A stretch of 64,000 nucleotides of DNA. Source: Streptomyces sp. CB02959 (lineage in GTDB: Bacteria; Actinomycetota; Actinomycetes; Streptomycetales; Streptomycetaceae). Shown here piece after piece: positions 31,230 through 38,595 of the stretch. The notes beneath the pieces are model-generated. The model did no database searches. It was not told the DNA's origin and saw only the letters and a program-made list of their open reading frames with translations. The position numbers and the translations under genes are program-made. The stretch's first letter is position 1. Every line of letters starts with the position of its first letter. Where the stretch lies: contig NZ_NNBP01000005.1 in assembly GCF_002803155.1 (NCBI RefSeq), positions 62,001 through 126,000 of the forward strand. The letters are read 5' to 3'.

Positions 31230-32867
31230 ATGACCGGCGTCAACGACGACGTACCGGGCGGCCGCGAACTGCTGCGCGTCGAGGGGGTGACCAAGGAGTT
31301 CCCCGGAGTCCGCGCGCTGGACGGCGTCGACCTGAGCCTGCGCGCCGGCGAGGTGCACGTCCTGCTCGGCGAGAACGGCGCCGGCAAGAGCACCCTGATC
31401 AAGATGCTCTCCGGCGCCCACCGCCCGGACGGCGGCCGCATCCTCGTCGAGGGCGGCGGGGCGGGCGCGTCCGACGGGCTCCGCGAGGTGCAGATCCGCT
31501 CCGCGCAGGACGCCGAACGGCTCGGCATCGCCACCATCTACCAGGAGTTCAATCTCGTCCCCGGGCTGACCGTCGCCGAGAACATCTTCCTGGGCCGCCA
31601 GCCGCGCACCGCGCTCGGCCTGATCGACAAGAAGACCATGCGCGCCCGCGCCGCCGAGCTGCTGCGCCGGGTGCGTCTCGACGTCTCCCCGAACACCCCG
31701 GTCGCCGAACTCGGCATCGCCCGGCTCCAGATGGTGGAGATCGCCAAGGCGCTCAGCCTGGACGCCCGCGTCCTGATCATGGACGAGCCGACCGCGGTGC
31801 TCACCTCCGAGGAGGTGCAGACGCTCTTCGGCATCGTCCGCGAACTGCGTGAAGCCGGCGTCGGCATCATCTTCATCACCCACCACCTCGACGAGATCGG
31901 CGCCCTCGGCGACCGCGTCACCGTCCTGCGCGACGGCCGTTCGGTCGACCAGGTGCCCGCCACCACCGGCGAGGAGGAACTCATCCGGCTGATGGTCGGC
32001 CGGGACATCGCCGAGCAGTACCCCCGCCGCCGCCCCGACGAGCCCGGCGCGCCCCTGCTGCGCGTACGCGGCCTGACCCGGCACGGCGCCAAGCGCACCG
32101 GCGGCGCCCCGGCCCGGCCGGTCTTCGAGGGCATCGACTTCGAGGTCCGGGCCGGCGAGGTGGTGGGGCTGGCCGGGCTGGTCGGCGCCGGCCGCACCGA
32201 GGTCGCCCGGGCGGTCTTCGGCGTGGACCGCTACGACGCCGGCACCGTCGAGGTGGCCGGCGCGCGGCTGGTCCGCGGTGACGTCCGGGCCGCGATGCGG
32301 GCCGGGCTGGGACTGGTGCCCGAGGACCGCAAGGGCCAGGGCCTGGTCCTGGACGCCTCGCTCCAGGACAACCTGACGCTGGCCCGGCTCGACCGGGACA
32401 CCCGCGGCGGACTGGTCGACCGACGCGGCCAGCGGCGCGAAGCGGCCGCCGTGGCCGGGCAGTTGAAGGTCCGGATGAGCGGCCTGGGGCAGCCCGCCCG
32501 CACCCTCTCCGGCGGCAACCAGCAGAAGATCGTCATCGGCAAGTGGCTGCTGGCGAAGACCCGGCTGCTGATCCTGGACGAGCCGACCCGCGGTATCGAC
32601 GTCGGCGCCAAGGTCGAGATCTACCAGCTCGTCAACGAGCTGACGGCGGCCGGCTGCGGGGTGCTGATGATCTCCAGCGACCTGCCCGAGGTGCTCGGCA
32701 TGAGCGACCGGGTGCTGGTGATGGCACAGGGCCGGCTGACCGGGGAACTCCCCGCCGCCGACGCCACCCAGGACGCCGTGATGGAACTGGCGCTCCAGTC
32801 CCCGCACGGCACCGGGGACGGCACGCACACGAACGAGAGCGCGATGGAGGGCTCCGATGTCCGCTGA
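31230..32867 (+). CDS. rbsA: sugar ABC transporter ATP-binding protein (two ATPase domains)
   Basis: A 545-residue RbsA-type protein that powers sugar import at the membrane. Domain 1 has Walker A GENGAGKST and Walker B LIMDEPTAVL. Domain 2 has a degenerate Walker A (LVGAGRTEVARAVFG), which is normal for this family, a complete signature motif LSGGNQQKIVIGKWLL and LDEPTRGIDVG. The ATG at 31230 follows GAGGAGAGAGG. The gene overlaps the permease gene by 11 bases. A 140-base gap separates it from the regulator gene, with no terminator seen. Confidence 0.93.
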   Translation: MTGVNDDVPGGRELLRVEGVTKEFPGVRALDGVDLSLRAGEVHVLLGENGAGKSTLIKMLSGAHRPDGGRILVEGGGAGASDGLREVQIRSAQDAERLGIATIYQEFNLVPGLTVAENIFLGRQPRTALGLIDKKTMRARAAELLRRVRLDVSPNTPVAELGIARLQMVEIAKALSLDARVLIMDEPTAVLTSEEVQTLFGIVRELREAGVGIIFITHHLDEIGALGDRVTVLRDGRSVDQVPATTGEEELIRLMVGRDIAEQYPRRRPDEPGAPLLRVRGLTRHGAKRTGGAPARPVFEGIDFEVRAGEVVGLAGLVGAGRTEVARAVFGVDRYDAGTVEVAGARLVRGDVRAAMRAGLGLVPEDRKGQGLVLDASLQDNLTLARLDRDTRGGLVDRRGQRREAAAVAGQLKVRMSGLGQPARTLSGGNQQKIVIGKWLLAKTRLLILDEPTRGIDVGAKVEIYQLVNELTAAGCGVLMISSDLPEVLGMSDRVLVMAQGRLTGELPAADATQDAVMELALQSPHGTGDGTHTNESAMEGSDVR

Positions 32868-33864
32868 CGTGAAGACAGCAGCCGCCCCGCAGGCGGCGGG
32901 TGGGGAACCGGCCCCGGACGGCTTCGGGCCGTGGTTCTCCCGGGCCGTCCTGCGCAACGGCCCGCTCGGCGGCCTGATCGCCCTGGTCGTGGTGATGGCG
33001 GTGCTGTCCCGGGACTTCCTCAACGGGCAGAACCTCCTCAACGTCGGCGTGCAGGCGTCGGTCACCGCGATCCTGGCCTTCGGCGTCACCTTCGTGATCG
33101 TCTCGGCCGGCATCGACCTGTCGGTCGGCTCGGTCGCCGCCCTGTCCGCCACCGTCGTCGCCTGGGCCGCCACCAACGAGGGACTGCCGGTCTGGCTCGC
33201 GGTGCTGCTCGGCCTCGCGGTCGGCGCGGCCGCCGGACTGCTCTCCGGCGCCCTGGTCGCCTACGGCCGACTGCCCGCCTTCATCGCCACCCTGGCGATG
33301 CTGTCGGTCGGCCGCGGCCTGGCCCTGGTCGTCTCCGGCGGCACGCCGATCCCCTTCCCCGGTGCGGTCGACGCGCTCGGCGACACCCTCGGCGGCTGGC
33401 TGCCGGTACCCGTCCTCGTCATGGTCGCGATGGGGCTGGTCGCCGCGTTGATCCTGGCCCGTACGTACTCCGGCCGCGCGATGTTCGCGATCGGCGGCAA
33501 CGAGGAGGCCGCCCGGCTCTCCGGCATCGACGTCAAGCGCCGCAAGCTCGTGATCTACGCGCTGTCCGGGGTGTTCGCCGCCGTCGCCGGCATCGTGCTG
33601 GCGGCCCGGCTCACCTCCGCCCAGCCGCAGGCCGCGAGCGGTTACGAACTCGACGCCATCGCCGCCGTCGTGATCGGCGGGGCCAGCCTCTCCGGCGGCT
33701 CCGGAAAGGCGTCCGGCACCCTGATCGGCGCGCTGATCCTCGCCGTGCTGCGCAACGGCCTCAACCTGCTGAGCGTCTCGGCCTTCTGGCAGCAGGTCGC
33801 CACCGGACTGGTGATCGCGCTCGCCGTCCTCCTGGACACCCTGCGGCGCAGGAGCGCGCGATGA
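32857..33864 (+). CDS. rbsC: sugar ABC transporter permease
   Basis: A 335-residue inner-membrane permease of the RbsC/branched family with about nine to ten helices. Recognisable stretches are FVIVSAGIDLSVGSVAALSA, TLAMLSVGRGLALVVSGG and IGGNEEAARLSGIDVKR, the latter being the cytoplasmic loop that contacts the ATPase. AVVIGGASLSGGSGKASGTLIGA follows near the end, as usual. The start lies inside the ATPase gene (11-base overlap) and the stop overlaps the binding-protein start by ATGA, so translation of the three is coupled. Confidence 0.93.
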   Translation: MSADVKTAAAPQAAGGEPAPDGFGPWFSRAVLRNGPLGGLIALVVVMAVLSRDFLNGQNLLNVGVQASVTAILAFGVTFVIVSAGIDLSVGSVAALSATVVAWAATNEGLPVWLAVLLGLAVGAAAGLLSGALVAYGRLPAFIATLAMLSVGRGLALVVSGGTPIPFPGAVDALGDTLGGWLPVPVLVMVAMGLVAALILARTYSGRAMFAIGGNEEAARLSGIDVKRRKLVIYALSGVFAAVAGIVLAARLTSAQPQAASGYELDAIAAVVIGGASLSGGSGKASGTLIGALILAVLRNGLNLLSVSAFWQQVATGLVIALAVLLDTLRRRSAR

Positions 33865-34778
33865 GGCGGCGCACGGCACTGCTCGGCGCGGCCCTCGCGG
33901 TCGGCGCCCTCGCCCTGGCCGGCTGCGACCGCGGCGGCAACACCGACCTCGGCCTGGCCCTGTCCACGATGAACAACCCGTTCTTCGTCGGGATCAAGAA
34001 AGGCGCGCAGGCCGAGGCGGACGCCCGCGGACTGCACATCAACATCACCGACGCGCAGAACGACCCCATGCAGCAGATCAACCAGATGGAGACCTTCACC
34101 AGCCAGCAGGTGAAGGCGGCCATCATCAACCCGGTGGACTCCGACGCCGCCGTCCCGGCCGTCGGTGTCGCCAACCGGGCCGAGGTGCCGGTGATCTCCA
34201 TCGACCGCGGCGTCAACGGCGGGCAGGTCGGCTCGACCATCGCCTCCGACAACGTCGCCGGCGGCCGGCTCGCCGCCAAGACCCTCGCCGAGGCGCTCGG
34301 CGGCAAGGGCAAGGTGGCCTTCCTCGAAGGCCAGCCCGGCACCTCCGCCGCCCGCGAACGAGGCCAGGGCTTCGAGGAGGGCATCAAGCGGTACCCCGGT
34401 ATCGAGGTGGTCGCCCGGCAGCCCGCCGACTTCGACCGCACCAAGGGCATGGACGTGATGTCCAATATGCTCCAGGCGCACCGCGACATCGGCGGGGTGT
34501 TCGCCGCCAACGACGAGATGGCACTCGGCGCCTCCAAGGCGCTGGGCGCCCGCTCCGGCAAGGACGTGAAGGTGGTGGCGTTCGACGGGACCCCGGACGG
34601 GGTCGGCGCCGTCCGCGCCGGCACTCTGACCGCCACCGTCGCCCAGCAGCCCGAACTCCTCGGCAGACAGGCCGTGGACTGGGCGCTGAAAGCGGCCCGC
34701 GGGGAGAAGCTGCCGCGGATGGTCAAGGTGCCGGTGGTACTGGTGACGGCGGCCAACGCCGCCGCGTTCGGCGGCTGA
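33861..34778 (+). CDS. rbsB: sugar-binding lipoprotein
   Basis: A 305-residue solute-binding protein anchored outside the membrane. The signal peptide ends in lipobox LALAGC at about residue 22. The mature part follows the ribose-binding fold: LALSTMNNPFFVGIKKGAQ, INPVDSDAA, ISIDRGVNGG and GVFAANDEMALGA, each characteristic of RbsB-type binding pockets. It follows the permease by an ATGA overlap. Ligand is probably ribose, given the ribokinase that follows, but other pentoses or hexitols are possible. Confidence 0.93.
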   Translation: MRRRTALLGAALAVGALALAGCDRGGNTDLGLALSTMNNPFFVGIKKGAQAEADARGLHINITDAQNDPMQQINQMETFTSQQVKAAIINPVDSDAAVPAVGVANRAEVPVISIDRGVNGGQVGSTIASDNVAGGRLAAKTLAEALGGKGKVAFLEGQPGTSAARERGQGFEEGIKRYPGIEVVARQPADFDRTKGMDVMSNMLQAHRDIGGVFAANDEMALGASKALGARSGKDVKVVAFDGTPDGVGAVRAGTLTATVAQQPELLGRQAVDWALKAARGEKLPRMVKVPVVLVTAANAAAFGG

Positions 34779-34870
34779 CGGTGCCGCCGGGCGGCGGCAC
34801 GCAGGAAGAAACGGGAAAGCGGCGTATGGACACGAGAGAACGACGCCCGGACAGAGAAGAGGAACGGCGC

Positions 34871-35791
34871 ATGTACGACGTCCTGGTGGTCGGCTCGGCC
34901 AACGCGGACCTGACCGTACGGGTGGCCCGGCGGCCCGGCGCGGGGGAGACCGTGCTCGGCACGGACCTGATGGAGTCGGCCGGCGGCAAGGGCGCCAACC
35001 AGGCGGCCGCGGCGGCCCGGATCGGCGGGCGCACCGCCCTGCTGGCCCGGGTCGGCGGCGACGCCTACGGTGAACTGCTGCTGGCCGCCCAGCGCGCGGC
35101 GGGCACCGACGTGGCCCCCGTCATCGTGGACGAGGACGCCCGCACCGGCACCGCGATGATCATCGTCAGCCCGGACGGCGACAACAGCATCGTCGTCTCG
35201 CCGGGCGCCAACGCCGCCCTCACCCCGGCCGACGTGGCCGCCGCCAAGGACGTCATCGCGGCCTCCGCGGTGGTCTCCCTCCAGCTGGAGATCCCGATGG
35301 AGACCGTGCGGGCGGCCGTCGCGGCCGCCGAGGAGGCCGGTACCCGAGTCGTCCTCAACCCCTCCCCGGCCCCCGAGGACCTCGACTGCGAACTCCTGGC
35401 CGCGGCCGACCCGCTGGTGGTCAACGAGCACGAGGCCCGGCAGCTGTCCGGACACACCGACGGCACCGCCGCCGAGTGGGCGGCCGCACTGCACGAGCGG
35501 GGCGCCCGCTCGGTCGTGGTGACCCTCGGCGGCGACGGCGCGCTGGTGCTGGACGACGCCGGGACGACCACCGTCCCCGGCGTGCGGGTCGAGGCCGTGG
35601 ACACCACCGGCGCCGGCGACGCCTTCACCGGCGCCCTGGCCACCCGACTGGCCGGCGGCGCCACCCTCCCGGAGGCGGCGCGCTTCGCGGTACGCGTCGG
35701 CGCCGCGGCCGTCACCAAGCCGGGCGCCCAGCCCTCGTACCCCACGACCGAGGAACTGGCCCAGCTGCCGGAGCAGCCGGGGCAGTCCTAG
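34871..35791 (+). CDS. rbsK: ribokinase
   Basis: A 306-residue PfkB-family kinase that phosphorylates ribose at O5. The N-terminus is VLVVGSANADLTVRVARRPG, PfkB motif 1 is GGKGANQAAAAARIGG, and motif 2 with the catalytic base is DTTGAGDAFTGALATRL. ATG 34871 was chosen by alignment to the family start; an in-frame ATG at 34826 with GGGAAAG upstream would add 15 charged residues. It closes the operon, and no rbsD-type mutarotase is present. A hairpin follows at 35813. Confidence 0.93.
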   Translation: MYDVLVVGSANADLTVRVARRPGAGETVLGTDLMESAGGKGANQAAAAARIGGRTALLARVGGDAYGELLLAAQRAAGTDVAPVIVDEDARTGTAMIIVSPDGDNSIVVSPGANAALTPADVAAAKDVIAASAVVSLQLEIPMETVRAAVAAAEEAGTRVVLNPSPAPEDLDCELLAAADPLVVNEHEARQLSGHTDGTAAEWAAALHERGARSVVVTLGGDGALVLDDAGTTTVPGVRVEAVDTTGAGDAFTGALATRLAGGATLPEAARFAVRVGAAAVTKPGAQPSYPTTEELAQLPEQPGQS

Positions 35792-35812
35792 GCACAGCGC
35801 GGGCCCGCGTCG

Positions 35813-35850
35813 CCGCAGCCGCCGCGGCGCTGAGCCGGCGGCGGTTGCGG
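35813..35850 (+). terminator. hairpin after the ribose operon
   Basis: CCGCAGCCGCCG at 35813-35824 pairs with CGGCGGTTGCGG at 35839-35850 with one G-T wobble and a 14-base loop, 21 bases after the ribokinase stop. The rest of the gap to 36022 shows nothing else. Confidence 0.6.
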
Positions 35851-36021
35851 CCGGGCTGCGACCTCCGGCCGAGGCTGCCGGGCCGGAGGAGCCGCCCGAT
35901 GCGGCGGACCGGGGGAGCGCTCGGGGGCGGGCGGGGCCGAGGAGGCCGGCAGGCCCAACAGGATGGCGCGGTACGGCGGTTGCCCACTGCGCCGCCCCGC
36001 TCCCGCGGCCCCGCCCGTACC

Positions 36022-37563
36022 TCACCGCTCGACTCCCGCACTGTCCGCGCAGGCCGCCTCGCCCACGTGAGCCGCACGGTCCGCGTGGTCCGAGTCGTCC
36101 GTGTGGTCCGAGCCGTTCGCGCGGTCCGAGCCGTCCGCGTGGTCGCCCACCGGCTCGCCGCCCAGCTCCTTGGGCCCGTAGAGCGCGTGCTCCGCACCGG
36201 TCGCCAGCGCCCAGTAGCGGTCGCCGTAGGACCAGTGCCACCACTCGGTCGGGTAGTTGACCAGGCCCGCCCCGCGCAGCGCGGCGGACAGGATCCGGCG
36301 GTTGGCGCGGGCCGCGGGAGTCAGCCCCGGCGCGGAGGTGTAGCACGCGCCGCCGCTCTCCTCCGGGGACGCGTCGATCAAAGTCCCCATGTCGACATCG
36401 CCGCCGTCCGCCGTGACCAGGGTGAGGTCCACGGCACCGCCCGCGCTGTGCGGGGCGATCTCCGGCGGGGACACGTAGCGGCTGGCGGCCCGGTGGATCC
36501 GCGCGGCGTCCCAGTCGGGGTGGGCCGCACGGAGCTCGTCCCCGTACCGCGTGAAGTAGCGGCGCTGGAGGGCCGGCGGACGGTAGCCCTCGACGAAGCG
36601 GAGCCGCAGCCCGTCCGGCAGCGCTTCCTGCGCGGCCAGCAGCCGCCGCAGCACCCCCTCCCGCAGATGGGCGAACGCGCCGTCCTCCACCGCGCCGTCC
36701 GCCCCGTCCGCGCCGTCTGTGAGCCCGTCCACCAGCAACCCGGGCGCCGCGGCACGCAGGTCCACCAGCGGCTCACCGCACTCCCGGACCGGCACCGCGG
36801 CCACCGCCGGGTCGGCCATCAGCGTGATCGCGTCCCGGACGTCGCACAGCACCACCTCCGCGCCGTCACCGCCCGCCCCGGCGGACGCCGTCGCCACCTG
36901 CTCGCCGGACGGCAGCCAGCAGCCGCTGAGCCCGATGCCGCCCGGCTCGGCGCTCCCGACGCCGATGCCGTTGGCGAGCAGCACATGCAGCCCGTGCTCA
37001 CGCGCCAACCCGGCGTACCGCGCCACCCGCTCCGCGTCGCTGTGGAAGGCGCTGGCCAGATACACCCGGCAGCCGTCCGCCGCGGCCCGCTCCGGCACCT
37101 CGGGGAAGGAGCTGTCGAAGCAGGTGGCGAGCGCGAAGCGGACTCCGCCCAGTGTGAACCGTCCGTGCGCGCCGCCCGGTGCGAACACGGTGCTCTCGGT
37201 CTCGAACAGGTGCCGTTTGTCGTAGCGGGTCAGCAGCGTGCCGTCCGGCCCGAAGACGAAGCTGGTCAGGGTGGGCTTCGCACCGTCCCCGGTGCCGCGA
37301 CCGGGGCCGTTGACCACCGCGGCGACACCGGTCGCCCGGCACGCCTCCCGTACGGGCGCCAGCCGGGGGTCGTCGGGCAGCACCGCCAGCCCCACCGGAT
37401 CGGCGGCTATCAGCCCGAGGTCGTAGTGGGTCAGGGCCAGCTCGGAGAAGACCACCAGCCCGGCGCCGCGCTCGGCGGCCTCGGCGATGAGCCCGCCCAT
37501 CCGCGTGGCGTTGGCGGCGATATCGCCTGGTACAGAGGGGAATTGTGCGGCAGCGATGATCAT
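36022..37563 (-). CDS. nitrilase-type hydrolase fused to VanX-type D-Ala-D-Ala dipeptidase
   Basis: A 513-residue two-domain protein. Residues 1 to about 260 are a carbon-nitrogen hydrolase with the full Glu-Lys-Cys triad (FSELALTHYDL, RYDKRHLF, ATCFDSSFPE). Residues about 290-480 are an M15D dipeptidase: RFVEGYRPPALQ gives the Arg, HSAGGAVDLTL the zinc His and Asp, and EWWHWSYGDRYW the catalytic Glu and zinc His. VanX cuts free D-Ala-D-Ala. No signal peptide is present, so both act in the cytoplasm. The C-terminal 45 residues are an Asp/His/Ser repeat encoded by a 9-bp DNA repeat. Start ATG 37563; the frame upstream is noise. The two domains may act in sequence on a peptidoglycan-derived amide. 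Confidence 0.88.
   Translation of the reverse strand: MIIAAAQFPSVPGDIAANATRMGGLIAEAAERGAGLVVFSELALTHYDLGLIAADPVGLAVLPDDPRLAPVREACRATGVAAVVNGPGRGTGDGAKPTLTSFVFGPDGTLLTRYDKRHLFETESTVFAPGGAHGRFTLGGVRFALATCFDSSFPEVPERAAADGCRVYLASAFHSDAERVARYAGLAREHGLHVLLANGIGVGSAEPGGIGLSGCWLPSGEQVATASAGAGGDGAEVVLCDVRDAITLMADPAVAAVPVRECGEPLVDLRAAAPGLLVDGLTDGADGADGAVEDGAFAHLREGVLRRLLAAQEALPDGLRLRFVEGYRPPALQRRYFTRYGDELRAAHPDWDAARIHRAASRYVSPPEIAPHSAGGAVDLTLVTADGGDVDMGTLIDASPEESGGACYTSAPGLTPAARANRRILSAALRGAGLVNYPTEWWHWSYGDRYWALATGAEHALYGPKELGGEPVGDHADGSDRANGSDHTDDSDHADRAAHVGEAACADSAGVER
36079..36141. repeat. in-frame 9-bp tandem repeat in the dipeptidase tail
   Basis: Seven units of the form GTCCGnGyn run without gaps: GTCCGCGTG, GTCCGAGTC, GTCCGTGTG, GTCCGAGCC, GTTCGCGCG, GTCCGAGCC, GTCCGCGTG. 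They encode the degenerate Asp-His/Ser-Asp tail on the minus strand. The length is a multiple of 3, so copy-number change would keep the frame. Confidence 0.85.
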
Positions 37564-37709
37564 TCGCCCATGATGCCCGCCCCGCGCCCCGCCCGCGGCA
37601 GCCTGTGGATAACTCCCGCCCCGCACAGGGCCCGACGCCCCACCCCGGCCTGTCCTCCCCGGCGCCCACCGCCCTCAAGCCGCCTCCGGCCCCGATGCCC
37701 GCCCCGCAC

Positions 37710-38450
37710 CTACCGCGCGCAACCGCCCTTGCCCGCCCCCGCGTCATCGCCGGCGCCCCCCTCACGCCCCGCGCCCTCGACAGGCCCCGCGCCCTCGGCG
37801 CGCCCCGCGCCTGAGCCCTCCCCCGCCACCGGGCCCGCCTCCCCGCCTCCGAGCAGGCGCAGGAAGTCCCGGAACGACGCGGGCAGGTCGACCCGCTCCG
37901 GGTCCAGCAGCCACTGCAGTTGGAGTCCGTCCATCACCGCGACCAGCAGCGGCGCCGCCCGCTCCGGGGTCAGGCCGCCGGGCAGGGTGTCGCCGAACTC
38001 GGCCCGGAGCGCCCCGGCCAGCGCCTCGCGCACGGCGCGGAAACGGGCCTCGAAGAAGGCGCGGGCCGGATGGTCCTCGGTGACGCTGTCGGCGGAGAGC
38101 ACGGTGTACGCCTGCACGATGCCGGGGCGGGTGGCGTTGTACTCGACGAGTTGGGCGAGGGTGTCGGTGCGCCAGGAACCGGAGGCCGCGGCGGCCGCAT
38201 CCCAGCGGTCGCGCGCCTCCAGTACGCCGACCAGCAGCAGTTCCTTCGACGGGAAGTGGTGGAGCAGGCCCTGCTGCGTCAGCCCGGCCCGCTCGGCGAC
38301 GGCGGCGAGCGAGGTCCGGCGGTAGCCGCGCTCGGCGATCAGCTCCATGGCGGCTTCCAGGATCGCCGCCCGCCGCTCCGCGCGCTGCACCTCCCGCCCG
38401 CCGCCGACCCGCCGGGAACCGCGGCGCGCGTCCTGCTCTCGTGCACTCAC
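37710..38450 (-). CDS. TetR-family regulator (divergent from GH3 glucosidase)
   Basis: A 246-residue repressor. The HTH is at about residues 25-70 (RRAAILEAAMELIAERGYRR and LTQQGLLHHFPSKELLL). The C-terminal domain (LVAVMDGLQLQWLLDPERVD) resembles the BetI/TetR_C_6 group. The last about 40 residues are a Gly/Ala-rich tail with repeats (GAGRAEGAG and similar). GTG 38450 is the likely start although its ribosome-binding site is weak. It is divergent from the beta-glucosidase gene, and a near-palindrome lies between, so it probably senses a sugar or glycoside. Confidence 0.85.
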   Translation of the reverse strand: MSAREQDARRGSRRVGGGREVQRAERRAAILEAAMELIAERGYRRTSLAAVAERAGLTQQGLLHHFPSKELLLVGVLEARDRWDAAAAASGSWRTDTLAQLVEYNATRPGIVQAYTVLSADSVTEDHPARAFFEARFRAVREALAGALRAEFGDTLPGGLTPERAAPLLVAVMDGLQLQWLLDPERVDLPASFRDFLRLLGGGEAGPVAGEGSGAGRAEGAGPVEGAGREGGAGDDAGAGKGGCAR

Positions 38451-38510
38451 CGGCCGAGCGTAACCCTCCCCCGTCCGCCCCTCCGGCGCCCGCGACCCGC
38501 TGGTAACGGA

Positions 38511-38525
38511 AGGATATCGATACCT
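38511..38525. promoter_or_regulatory. candidate TetR operator
   Basis: AGGATATCGATACCT contains the perfect 8-bp palindrome TATCGATA flanked by AGG and CCT with one unmatched A. It lies midway between the divergent TetR and GH3 genes and is the only clear dyad in that 145-base gap. Confidence 0.5.
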
Positions 38526-38595
38526 ACCTGCCGTCCGGTATGAGAGTAAGAATTCGGCCAGGGGGCCCGCACGTCCACGCAAGGGAGCGCCGCAC

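Noticed and set aside
36022-37563. Glycopeptide (vancomycin) resistance locus
   Set aside because: Only a VanX-type domain is present, fused to a nitrilase. No VanH, VanA ligase or VanRS genes adjoin it.
35476-38325. Long plus-strand frame spanning the end of ribokinase to the TetR gene
   Set aside because: Low-complexity Arg/Gly content; it crosses a terminator and is antisense to the nitrilase-VanX fusion, which has full catalytic motifs.
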